Positions 8,702 to 17,157 of a stretch of 64,000 bases of DNA are shown piece by piece (the first letter of the stretch is position 1; each line of letters begins with the position of its first letter). The stretch comes from Candidatus Eiseniibacteriota bacterium. Its GTDB lineage: Bacteria > Orphanbacterota > Orphanbacteria > Orphanbacterales > Orphanbacteraceae. Both the position numbers and the translations under genes were made by a program. The notes under the pieces are model-generated. The model was not told the origin of the DNA, ran no database searches, and saw only the letters and a program-made list of their open reading frames with translations. The stretch is taken from positions 567,990-631,989 of the forward strand of contig JAJCZU010000003.1 in NCBI GenBank assembly GCA_029262235.1, in the 5' to 3' direction.

Positions 8702-10047
8702 TCCGAAGTTATCGAGCCGGGAGACCGGCCTTCCTGTTTCTGATTGCGGCCGGCGTTTTCTTTCTGACAAACGCGCCGTCGTTCGGTTATCCGCTCGACG
8801 GATTCGAAAAAATGAGCATCGGCCGTCTCGACGCCTACGCGAAGATTCAGGCAGGGGGAAAGGGGACGCTGCTTCCTCCGGGCGCTCTTCTCCCTTCGAG
8901 CGCGATCCGTCTGCATCTCGCCGAGACCAGTCCCGACTGGGAGCTGACGGAAGCGGCGAAAGACCCCGTGCTGCAGAGCGCGATCGAGTCGCTCTTTCGC
9001 GGACGCGATCCCTCCTACGCCATCACCGTGATCGATATCACGGATCCTGACAACATCGCATGGGCGGGCCTTCGCGAAGACCGGGCGCAGCTCCCCGGAA
9101 GCGTCGGCAAGATCCTCTGCATGACGGCGCTGTTCGACGGGCTGGCGCGCGCGTTTCCCGACACGCTCGACCGCGCGCGCGTGCTCAGGGAAACGGTCAT
9201 CGAAGCGACCGACTGGGTCATGTGGGATTCGCACAAGGTCCCGCATTACGATGCCGCATCCCGCGTGAACCGTTTTGCGACGATCACTCCGGGAAACCGC
9301 TTCAACCTCGCCGAGTGGATCGACCATATGATTTCGTCCTCCGCCAACTCGGCCGGTGCAACAGTCTGGAAGGAAGCGATTCTGCTGCATCACTTCGGCG
9401 CTTCCTATCCGCCTTCGCGCTCGGAAGAAGTCGACTTTTTCGCGCAAACTCCGAAGAGCGAACTGCAGGAGCTGCAGCTTGCCGTGATCCGCGAGCCGCT
9501 CGCAAGGGCCGGTATCGACATCAGCCAGGTGCAGCAGGGGACGATGTGGACGAAGGGGGGGCAGCAGAAGATTCCCGGCGTGCAGTCGTTCGCGACGCCG
9601 CGCGAACTCGCGCGTATCCTTCTCCGCATCGAGCAGGGGCGTCTCGTCGATTGCTGGTCATCTCTGGAAATGAAAAAGTTTCTCTACATGACGAAGAAGC
9701 GGTACCGCTATGTCTTCGCTCCCGAGCTGCACGAATCCGCCGTCTACTTCAAAAGCGGCTCGTTCTACAAGTGCAGGGAGGAAGAGGGCTTCGCGTGTGC
9801 GAAGTACAAGGGAAACGTGACGAACATCATGAACTCGATCGCGATCATCGAGTCGCCCGCGGCGCCGGGCCCCGACCAGAAGGTCTATCTCGTTGCGCTT
9901 ACATCGAATGTCCTTCGCCTGAACTCGGCCTGGGATCACTCGCGGATCGGGGCCGCGATCGACCAGGCGATTCGCACGCGAAAAGGGGTGACCATCGATT
10001 ATTCCGGGGGAAATCGCGAACAGGAAGAGGCGGGGCGGGGGGACTGA
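8698..10047 (+). CDS. Secreted serine hydrolase, beta-lactamase-like (second copy)
   Basis: 449 residues. The ATG at 8698 overlaps the TGA of the dikinase-like gene (ATGA), giving a clear start and probable translational coupling. The N-terminal segment is a signal peptide or anchor (FLFLIAAGVFFLTNAPSFG). The superfamily motifs are SVGK (SxxK), SSAN (SxN) and KSG (YFKSGSF). It is longer than usual, with an insert of roughly 100 residues between the first two motifs. It shares the start of its domain (VIDITDPDN) with the 3253-4212 protein (VVDLSDPAG), so the two are probably related. The substrate is unknown; peptidoglycan or an ester is possible. Confidence 0.75.
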   Translation: MIRSYRAGRPAFLFLIAAGVFFLTNAPSFGYPLDGFEKMSIGRLDAYAKIQAGGKGTLLPPGALLPSSAIRLHLAETSPDWELTEAAKDPVLQSAIESLFRGRDPSYAITVIDITDPDNIAWAGLREDRAQLPGSVGKILCMTALFDGLARAFPDTLDRARVLRETVIEATDWVMWDSHKVPHYDAASRVNRFATITPGNRFNLAEWIDHMISSSANSAGATVWKEAILLHHFGASYPPSRSEEVDFFAQTPKSELQELQLAVIREPLARAGIDISQVQQGTMWTKGGQQKIPGVQSFATPRELARILLRIEQGRLVDCWSSLEMKKFLYMTKKRYRYVFAPELHESAVYFKSGSFYKCREEEGFACAKYKGNVTNIMNSIAIIESPAAPGPDQKVYLVALTSNVLRLNSAWDHSRIGAAIDQAIRTRKGVTIDYSGGNREQEEAGRGD

Positions 10048-10165
10048 CCGAAGCCCGCCGGATCTCCCCGATGCCTGCTTTTCGAGCCCTCGGGCAGTCG
10101 AAGAGGCGATATTCCGGCCCTGCTGGCTCGTACTCTGTTTGTATAGAAAAAAGATAGACAAAAAC

Positions 10166-10194
10166 TTGACAGATCCCTCTCGTGCATGTACATT
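10166..10194 (+). promoter_or_regulatory. Sigma-70-type promoter of the fasciclin gene
   Basis: TTGACA at 10166-10171, a 17-base spacer and TACATT at 10189-10194. The -35 box is perfect and the -10 box matches four of six positions. The start codon lies 74 bases downstream, after a purine-rich RBS (GAAGGAGAAAG). The surrounding sequence is unusually AT-rich for this window. Confidence 0.65.
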
Positions 10195-10267
10195 CTCCTC
10201 TGTCGGCGGCAACTTCGCCGGCATATCCAATCGGCAATCGATAACGGAAACGAAGGAGAAAGAAACC

Positions 10268-10792
10268 ATGAGACGGAACAAGGGAATGATCGCAGCGGCA
10301 GTCGCTCTTCTGATCGGCGGCGCCGGCATCTCGCAGGCCCAGGCGGCGGACATCTACGATACGGCGAAAGAAGCCGGGGCGTTCACGATCCTGCTGACGG
10401 CCATCGACGCGGCCGGTCTCGAAGAGACGATTCGGACCACGGAACTGACGGTCTTCGCCCCGACGGATGAAGCCTTCCAGGGCCTGCCGGCGGGCACGAT
10501 CGACAAGCTTCTCGCCAACACGGACCTGCTCACGGAGCTCCTGACCTACCATGTAGTGGTCGGCACTGTGGAAGCCAAGGACGTCGTACAGCTCAAAGAA
10601 GCCACGACGTTCCAGGGTGAGAACGTCAAGGTCAGCACTCCGGCCGGCAAATCCGTCCGCATCAACAACGCTACGGTCGTGACGGCCGATGTCGCGGCGG
10701 ACAACGGTGTCATTCACGTCATCGACAAGGTACTGATGCCGAAGAATTTCATCGGCAAGCTGAATAAGACGAACGCCGAAGCCAGGTACTAG
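10268..10792 (+). CDS. Secreted fasciclin (FAS1) domain protein
   Basis: 174 residues: a signal peptide ending near AQA-A, then a single FAS1 domain. Recognisable family blocks are TVFAPTDEAF near residue 61, a TYHVV block near 94, and a closing VIHVIDKVLMP. FAS1 domains mediate adhesion and surface interactions. The length is normal for a one-domain bacterial family member. The gene is monocistronic, with its own promoter at 10166-10194, a strong RBS and a GC-rich hairpin downstream at 10828-10853. It is probably well expressed. Confidence 0.92.
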   Translation: MRRNKGMIAAAVALLIGGAGISQAQAADIYDTAKEAGAFTILLTAIDAAGLEETIRTTELTVFAPTDEAFQGLPAGTIDKLLANTDLLTELLTYHVVVGTVEAKDVVQLKEATTFQGENVKVSTPAGKSVRINNATVVTADVAADNGVIHVIDKVLMPKNFIGKLNKTNAEARY

Positions 10793-10827
10793 ACAGTATC
10801 CGGACACCACGCGATGTCTGCTGCGCC

Positions 10828-10853
10828 GCGCCCGGTCCACCAGGACCGGGCGC
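10828..10853 (+). terminator. GC-rich hairpin after the fasciclin gene
   Basis: A perfect 11-bp stem (GCGCCCGGTCC/GGACCGGGCGC) with a 4-base loop (ACCA), starting 35 bases after the stop codon. There is no T-tract after the stem, so it is a possible terminator or 3' stabiliser rather than a textbook intrinsic terminator. Confidence 0.5.
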
Positions 10854-10951
10854 CTGTTCGACGTGAACGCGGATTCCGAACTCGGGCGACCAGTCGCTCA
10901 AGATGTTCGGTGGCTGCTGCAGCGGCGCGTTCCAGCAGTTCGGATCCAGGC

Positions 10952-13900
10952 CTAACGGATCAGGACGAGCTTCGTTACGACCCGCTCATCGCCGGCACGA
11001 AGCACTCCGAAGTAGACGCCCGACGGGGCGTCGCTTCCGCCGGTGCGCTTTCCCTGCCATGCGAACTGATGCGTGCCGGCGGGCAGGTACGCGTTGACGA
11101 GCCGCGTCACGAGGGCACCCCGCGCGTCATGGATATCGAGCCGCGCGTGCCCGGCTTCCGCGAGCGCGAATGAGAGCGTCGTAGTCGGATTGAACGGATT
11201 CGGTACGCCCGCCAGGGTGAGGGGCCCGGCCGGAGGCACTTCGCCCCCTGCTACATCGGTGACCGTGCTCCTGAAAACAGGGCCCATCACTTCGACCCCG
11301 CCCGCCTTCAATTCACCCTGCAGGTAATACTCGCGGTCCGATGGCGCGTTCGCGTCTACGTATTCGAACGTGACTTCGCCGCTCAATTCGGAAACATCCT
11401 CGAGCATCAGCAGCTCATACTCATCGTCCGGAATGCGACCGCCGACCAGATGCATGCGCAGGAACCGTGATGCGTTCGCTACGGTCCAGTCCACACGAAC
11501 ACCGGCCTGCTCTTCGACCGGATTGATCGTGCCGACCGGCTGCGACGGTGGCGGCACGGGCAGGAAGTACTGGCAGAGCGGGCTTCCGCAAACCGTAATC
11601 TCGCAGTTCCGCGTCACGGTGCTGTAGTTGTCCTGCAGCGTCACGGTGAACGGATACTTGCCGACCCCCGCGCTGGTTGTCCCCGTTACGAGCCCCGTGA
11701 CCGGATTGATGTCGAGGCCGGGCGGGAGGCCAAGCTGCGACCAGGTGAACGGGGGGTATCCGTCGTTTGCCTTGAACCGTGAAGGGGCCGTGTATGCCCT
11801 GTTTCGCCTCGCGAGAGGCAGCGGGCAAACCGGTTTGCTGAAATCGATTGAAACGAGCGCGCTGCATTCCGCGTAGGTGCCGCAAACCCCGTGAGGTTCG
11901 GTGAATGTGACCGTCTCGAGGTCGGTCGAGAAATACGCGGACTCGGGCCCGTGCAGCAGGAAGCCGACGCACGGTCCGGACGTGACTTCGTAAACGAGCG
12001 AACCGAGCGTAGCGGGGAACGTGACCGGGTTCGAAAGCGAGAAGTCGGTCGACTGCGCAAGCCAGCACTGCATGCGCGGGTAGAGGGCCGAAAGGCTGTC
12101 GGGAACGTTCTTCGGCTGCAGCGGAATGTCTGTCCATCCGGCGGGCGTGTTGTAGGCGAACGTATCGATCAGCACGGATTCGGAATCGATGGCGCAGAAT
12201 GTGCACCCCCAGCTGTAGGTCGACGAGAAGCCGGCGATGAAGAGATCGAGCGTGTCCACGGTACCGATCGAATCGAAGAGCGTGCCCATGTCGATGGCGG
12301 GATCGCATATCATGTCGCCGTCGCGGTCGAGCCCGAGGAAACTCGGCCCGATCGTAACTTCGCAGTTCGTGATGTCCGCGAGTCCGAGCTGGTCGACGGC
12401 CGATACGACGAACGCGAAAGTGCCGGCGCTCAGCGGAGTTCCGCCGATTTCCCCCGTTGCGGAATCGATGTCCATCCCCGCGGGCAAACCCGCCTGCGAC
12501 CACGTGTAGGGGGGCCACCCGCCGCTCGCCGAGAAAACAGATCCGGCAGGGTAGAGTTCGTTCGGGTCAGAGTCCGGAAGCGGGCACGCCGGAGTGTTCT
12601 GGTGGATCGTGAGCGAATCAACGACGAGGATCGAGCAGTCACGCGATGCGGAGTCGCCCTGATCGGCAACCGTCACTGTGAACGGAAAGTTGCCGACCGT
12701 GTTCGGCGTGCCGGAAAGCTCCCCGGTTGCAGTCCCGATCGTAACCCCCGGCGGAAGTCCGGATGCCGACCATGTGATCGGGGGAATGCCCGCGAACGAT
12801 TGAAAGACGTAGCCCGCGGGGATCGGCAGGGCACGCACCGCGAAGGGCAGGGGGCAGGCCGGATTCAACGTGTCGATCGTAACGGCGAACCCGGCGGCGA
12901 TCGCGCAGGCTCGTTCGTCTGTGATTCCGAGAGAATCCGTAACGGTAACGGTGAATGCGAAGTATCCGGTTTCGTTCGTCGTGCCGCCGATTTCGCCGGC
13001 CGGGGAAAGGGTGAGCCCCGCGGGCAATCCGTCGGCGGACCAGACGTGCGGCGGAATCCCGCCCGCGGCCTGGAAGACCGTGCCGGCAGGGTAGGGCACG
13101 CCAGGGGTCGCGATCGGAATCGGGCACGCGGGCTGGAGCGTGTCGATCGCGAGATCCGCGATGACCCGAAGGCTGCATGTGCGCGACGCGATCGATGCGA
13201 AACGCTTCCCTTCCGAATCGGCCACGTTTACTGTGAATACGAATTTGCCGACTTCCGTGGGAGTGCCGATCAAGAGCCCGTTGTCCCCCTGCACGACCAT
13301 TCCCGCGGGAAGTCCGGTGCCCGACCAGACGAAGGGCGGAACGCCCCCGATGGCCAGGAACTGTACGTTCTGCGGATACGGAACCGAGAGGGCGCCGGGC
13401 GGAACGGGGCAGGCGGGGTCGAATGGATCGATGGCCACATCGGCACCGACGACGAGTGAGCATGCGCGCGCCGCCTGAGCGCCGACACTGTCGGTCACCA
13501 TCGCCGTGAACACAAAACTGCCCATGACCGACGGCGTGCCGACGATTTCACCCGTTGCCGCATCGATGTCGAGGCCGGCCGGCAGCCCGGACTGTGACCA
13601 TGTATGCGGGAGAACGCCCCCGGCCGCCACGAACGTGACCCCGCCCGGATAGACGTCGCCCACGTGACCGGGCGGAACAGGACAGAGGGGGGCGAACGGA
13701 TTGACGGAAAGCGGCACGCCGCACGGTTGGTTCGCGCATACGTCCTGCGGGTTCGTGAAGAGGACAGACTGGAAATCGGTTGTCAGGTAGCCGCTCTTCG
13801 GTCCGTGAATCAGGAAGCCGACGCATGTGTCCTGGGCAACTTGATATGAAATGCTGCCGAGGCGGGCCGGCAGCCCGATCGGACTGCTGAGGTTGAAGTC

Positions 13901-14287
13901 GACCGCTTGAGCAAGCCAGCACCTGGCCTTCGGGAACAGGCCGCTGACCGCCGCGGGGACAGCGTCTTCCAGCAGGTTGATCGTCGTCCAGCCGGCCGGT
14001 GTTTCATAGAGAAAAGTGTCGAGGATCACGGAGTTCGAGTCGATCGCGCAGAACGTGCAGCCCCAGCTGTAAGTGCTGTCCGCGGCATCGATGAACAGAT
14101 CGATCGTATCGCGCATGCCTGCCGTTGCGCTCGCGATGCCCATGTCCGACGGCGCGTCGCAGGCCAGGTCGCCATTGCGGTCGAAGCCGATGAAACTCGC
14201 AAATGCACTGGGACAGAAAAGCGCGATCGACAGAAAGAAGGCGAGGCAGAAGAGGGGGACGGGATCGTGCCGTTTACCGCAATTCAT
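10952..14287 (-). CDS. Large secreted protein with six putative Ig (He_PIG) repeats, a duplicated N-terminal domain and a C-terminal sorting domain
   Basis: 1111 residues. A signal peptide ends near SAFA. Next is an unrecognised domain of about 160 residues containing a YSWGCTFCAIDS block and a DRNGD motif. Then come five tandem repeats of about 90 residues of the putative-Ig/He_PIG type (consensus core PPxxWSxxGLPAGL, then TGEIxGTP), a second copy of the 160-residue domain, a sixth repeat, and a linker. The C-terminal 80-residue FlgD-like domain has PNPFNPTTTLSF and GVYFGVL. This ending is typical of surface or secreted proteins in FCB bacteria. Each repeat carries a conserved CP pair and a late Cys, so disulfides are possible. 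The start is supported by GGAG 8 bases upstream. Confidence 0.88.
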   Translation of the reverse strand: MNCGKRHDPVPLFCLAFFLSIALFCPSAFASFIGFDRNGDLACDAPSDMGIASATAGMRDTIDLFIDAADSTYSWGCTFCAIDSNSVILDTFLYETPAGWTTINLLEDAVPAAVSGLFPKARCWLAQAVDFNLSSPIGLPARLGSISYQVAQDTCVGFLIHGPKSGYLTTDFQSVLFTNPQDVCANQPCGVPLSVNPFAPLCPVPPGHVGDVYPGGVTFVAAGGVLPHTWSQSGLPAGLDIDAATGEIVGTPSVMGSFVFTAMVTDSVGAQAARACSLVVGADVAIDPFDPACPVPPGALSVPYPQNVQFLAIGGVPPFVWSGTGLPAGMVVQGDNGLLIGTPTEVGKFVFTVNVADSEGKRFASIASRTCSLRVIADLAIDTLQPACPIPIATPGVPYPAGTVFQAAGGIPPHVWSADGLPAGLTLSPAGEIGGTTNETGYFAFTVTVTDSLGITDERACAIAAGFAVTIDTLNPACPLPFAVRALPIPAGYVFQSFAGIPPITWSASGLPPGVTIGTATGELSGTPNTVGNFPFTVTVADQGDSASRDCSILVVDSLTIHQNTPACPLPDSDPNELYPAGSVFSASGGWPPYTWSQAGLPAGMDIDSATGEIGGTPLSAGTFAFVVSAVDQLGLADITNCEVTIGPSFLGLDRDGDMICDPAIDMGTLFDSIGTVDTLDLFIAGFSSTYSWGCTFCAIDSESVLIDTFAYNTPAGWTDIPLQPKNVPDSLSALYPRMQCWLAQSTDFSLSNPVTFPATLGSLVYEVTSGPCVGFLLHGPESAYFSTDLETVTFTEPHGVCGTYAECSALVSIDFSKPVCPLPLARRNRAYTAPSRFKANDGYPPFTWSQLGLPPGLDINPVTGLVTGTTSAGVGKYPFTVTLQDNYSTVTRNCEITVCGSPLCQYFLPVPPPSQPVGTINPVEEQAGVRVDWTVANASRFLRMHLVGGRIPDDEYELLMLEDVSELSGEVTFEYVDANAPSDREYYLQGELKAGGVEVMGPVFRSTVTDVAGGEVPPAGPLTLAGVPNPFNPTTTLSFALAEAGHARLDIHDARGALVTRLVNAYLPAGTHQFAWQGKRTGGSDAPSGVYFGVLRAGDERVVTKLVLIR

Positions 14288-14441
14288 GATGACGCTCCGC
14301 TATCGACTGGATACCCGTCCTGACCTCGATAGTTTAGCACTTAATCGAAACGCGTGCAAATGCGTGCGCCCGGGAGCGGTGTGGAGCATCGGGCGGGAGT
14401 GATTCCTGTGGCTTCACCATTCCGCGCGTGCACCGGAACTC

Positions 14442-14450
14442 TGATACAAT
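14442..14450 (+). promoter_or_regulatory. Extended -10 promoter candidate
   Basis: TG-A-TACAAT (TG at 14442-14443, hexamer 14445-14450) lies upstream of the alpha/beta hydrolase gene. No convincing -35 box is seen at 16-18 bases. It would give a leader of about 68 bases to the GTG start at 14525. Confidence 0.4.
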
Positions 14451-14524
14451 AGCAGGGGGGGCATGTGACGATTCGCCCGCAACGATGCGCCTGCAACACA
14501 TATCCGATTGAGGGAGCCATTTCC

Positions 14525-16786
14525 GTGAACAGAATCACTTTGTCCGTTTGCGCCGCGACGATCATTGCCATTGGTTCGCTTGCCGGGATCGCACGAGCCG
14601 CCGATGAGGTCCCGCTGCGTGCCGGTGCGGGCCTGCTGTCCGCGCTGGAGAACATCGAGCCCGCGTATATTCCGAGCGGCATTCTCTACGACCGCGTGCT
14701 TCCGCTTTCGCGCGTCGAAGAACACGACGGAACGAGTTTCGAGCCGGTGAGCTGGCGCCGGTGGAAGCAGATCGTGCATGAAATGCAACGGGCCCAATCG
14801 GAAGGAACCCCGATCGCAGGCCAGGACGCGATCGACCGCGCCGCGGCTTCGGCATCGAGAGGCGGCACGCCGGTTTCGGGCCGGTTCGGGGAAGCGATTC
14901 CCGTCGGCATTCTGAACTTCACGTATGACCGGTTCACGGAGAACGCGTTCGAATCGGGGGCGGCACGGATCGACGGCGAGGTCGTGGCCATCACGCGCCC
15001 GAGCGCTTTCGAGTCGCGGCGCGCGTTTGCTGTCGCCCCTGCGCGCGGGCGTACGTATCGCGGCGAGCAGGTCGTGTTTCAATTCGATCCTGCGCTCTTT
15101 CTGACGAACGGCGCGGCCCGGCCGGTTACGATCGACGCAGACTTCGGAGACGGCGCCGGCGAGCGCACGTTCGATTTCGGCGAGGAAGTCGTCGTGCGCT
15201 ACGGGTCAGTCGGCACGAAGACGGTTCGCGTCAGCGTATCCTTCGATGACGGCACGCAGTGGTCATCGGCGTTTCTTTTTGACGTCATCACGCTGGTGGC
15301 GCCGCTTCCGAACGACACGCTCTCGATCACGGCAACGATTCCGTACAACGGCGAGTTCGCGGGCGGCGAGGCCTACGTTTACCTCGCGCCCGCTCACTCG
15401 CAGATCACGCAGCCCGTGGTAGTGATCGAAGGTTTCGATATCGACAACAGCCTGAACTGGGATGAGTTGTACGCGCTGCTGAACGACGAGAACCTGATCG
15501 AAGATGCGCGCGCGCAGGGGTTCGACCTCGTCGTCATGAACTTCGCGGATGCCACCGATTACATTCAGAAGAATTCGCTCGCGGTCGTCGAGTTGATCGA
15601 ACAGGTGCAGGGAGTCGTTTCGCCGGGGACCACGTTTCCGCTGATCGGCGCGAGTATGGGCGGTCTTTGCGGACGCTATGCGCTCTCCTATATGGAAACG
15701 AACGCGATCCCCCACAGCGCGCGCACGTATATCTCGTTCGACACGCCGCACAACGGCGCCAGTATTCCGCTCGGTATGCAGTACTGGCTCGATTTCTTTT
15801 CCGGGCAGTCGGCCGAAGCCGCGACGCTGCTGGCGAGCCTCGATCGGCCCGCGGCGCGCCAGATGCTCGCGTATCATCACACGACTCCGCCCGGGGCGAC
15901 CGGCGCCAGCGATTCGCTGCGCGGCGCCTTCGATGCGGAACTCGCGTCGCTGGGCGATTATCCCGCCACCACGCGAAACGTTGCAGTCGCGAACGGAAGC
16001 GGCGCGCAGGCAGGGCAGGGATTCGCGGCGGGTGATCAGGTCATCTTCTGGGAGTACGACAGTTTCCTCGTCGATATACGCGGCAACGTGTGGGCTGTAC
16101 CGGACGGCGGGCCCTCGCAGATCCTGCAGGGCGAAATCAATCTCATTCTGCTTCCTTCCGACATCATGGACGTGAGCGTTTCGGGAACCCTCCCGTACGA
16201 CAACGCGCCGGGCGGATCCCGGAACTCGATGGCGCAGATGGACGCGACCGAGGCGCCGTACGGAGACATCATCGCGCTTCACGACGACCACTGCTTTATT
16301 CCGACGATCAGCGCGCTCGACCTCGCCACATCCGATCTCTTCTACGACATTGCCGGCGAACAGAATCTGCTTTCGATGACGCCGTTCGACGCCGTCTACT
16401 TTCCCGTAGCGAATCAACCTCATGTGGACGTGACCACGGAGAACAAGGCGTGGCTGCTTGATGAACTCGGCCAGATGCCGACCGGAGTCGCCGGTTCTTC
16501 GATTCCCGACGTGCTCGCGCTCGACCAGAACGTGCCGAACCCGTTCAACCCGACGACTTCGATCTCGTATTTCGTGCGCGAGGCGGGTTACGTGAATCTG
16601 GCGGTGTACGATGCGCGTGGCGCGCGGGTTACGGTTCTCGTGAACGAAACGCGGCCGGCCGGGGCAAACCGGACGACATGGGACGGAACGAACGAGCGTG
16701 GTGAAGCCGCAGGGTCGGGCGTTTACTTCTACCGGCTCACGGGACAGGGTGCCGGGGTGACGCGCAAGATGGTGCTCGTCAAATAG
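14525..16786 (+). CDS. Secreted alpha/beta hydrolase (lipase/esterase-like) with C-terminal sorting domain
   Basis: 753 residues from the GTG at 14525, chosen because GAGGGA lies 9 bases upstream and a signal peptide begins there. The frame is open back to 14465. After an N-terminal beta-rich region, the alpha/beta-hydrolase core shows a nucleophile elbow GASMGG (GxSxG), a DTPHNGA block and a late DDHCF histidine, consistent with a Ser-Asp/Glu-His triad. The C-terminal 80 residues are a FlgD-like domain (VPNPFNPTTSISY, GVYFYRL). It probably hydrolyses esters or lipids outside the cell; the substrate cannot be read from sequence. Confidence 0.85.
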   Translation: MNRITLSVCAATIIAIGSLAGIARAADEVPLRAGAGLLSALENIEPAYIPSGILYDRVLPLSRVEEHDGTSFEPVSWRRWKQIVHEMQRAQSEGTPIAGQDAIDRAAASASRGGTPVSGRFGEAIPVGILNFTYDRFTENAFESGAARIDGEVVAITRPSAFESRRAFAVAPARGRTYRGEQVVFQFDPALFLTNGAARPVTIDADFGDGAGERTFDFGEEVVVRYGSVGTKTVRVSVSFDDGTQWSSAFLFDVITLVAPLPNDTLSITATIPYNGEFAGGEAYVYLAPAHSQITQPVVVIEGFDIDNSLNWDELYALLNDENLIEDARAQGFDLVVMNFADATDYIQKNSLAVVELIEQVQGVVSPGTTFPLIGASMGGLCGRYALSYMETNAIPHSARTYISFDTPHNGASIPLGMQYWLDFFSGQSAEAATLLASLDRPAARQMLAYHHTTPPGATGASDSLRGAFDAELASLGDYPATTRNVAVANGSGAQAGQGFAAGDQVIFWEYDSFLVDIRGNVWAVPDGGPSQILQGEINLILLPSDIMDVSVSGTLPYDNAPGGSRNSMAQMDATEAPYGDIIALHDDHCFIPTISALDLATSDLFYDIAGEQNLLSMTPFDAVYFPVANQPHVDVTTENKAWLLDELGQMPTGVAGSSIPDVLALDQNVPNPFNPTTSISYFVREAGYVNLAVYDARGARVTVLVNETRPAGANRTTWDGTNERGEAAGSGVYFYRLTGQGAGVTRKMVLVK

Positions 16787-16801
16787 CTTCACCATGCCGA
16801 G

Positions 16802-17047
16802 TCAGCGCGGCGAATCGACCGACGTTGCTGCCGGCGCGCGCGCGGGAAGATGCCGCGTGTCGCCGCCGTGGCTCGTAAGGCAGTACCCCCCCAGACTCAC
16901 GATGGAGGTCGCGACCACCGTTCCGGTGAACAGCACGAGCATCACCAGAGCGAGCACGCGACGCCGCAGCGTGAGCCTGCGGGGCACAGACGAGAAGTCC
17001 CCGGGAAACTGCGTGATTCCGATCGAGTCGACGTGTGGCGTTTTCAT
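16802..17047 (-). CDS. Small single-pass membrane protein, hypothetical
   Basis: 81 residues: a polar N-terminus, a basic stretch (RRLTLRRR), one hydrophobic helix (about residues 32-53) and a short polar tail. Codon usage is GC-rich at third positions like its neighbours, which supports it being real, but no good RBS precedes the ATG. It fills most of the 371-base gap between two rightward genes and runs opposite to them. A partly matching stretch (encoding a DSIGIT motif) occurs again on the minus strand just upstream, near 17095-17120, which may be a remnant of a duplication. No family recognised. Confidence 0.4.
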   Translation of the reverse strand: MKTPHVDSIGITQFPGDFSSVPRRLTLRRRVLALVMLVLFTGTVVATSIVSLGGYCLTSHGGDTRHLPARAPAATSVDSPR

Positions 17048-17145
17048 ATCCGATATACGAATGCGAAGCCGCGCTGTGACGCGTCAGGGAGTTCTGTGAT
17101 ACCGATGCTGTCGACACGACATGCCCGGTCCGCGCCGATCCGGTC

Positions 17146-17151
17146 TATAAT
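17146..17151 (+). promoter_or_regulatory. -10 box immediately upstream of a start codon
   Basis: A perfect TATAAT at 17146-17151 is followed by 6 bases and then the GTG at 17158 (ATG at 17161). A transcript would start at or next to the start codon, so the mRNA may be leaderless. No -35 match is seen. Similar spacing occurs at 27980-27997 and 52873-52887. Confidence 0.5.
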
Positions 17152-17157
17152 GAAGGG

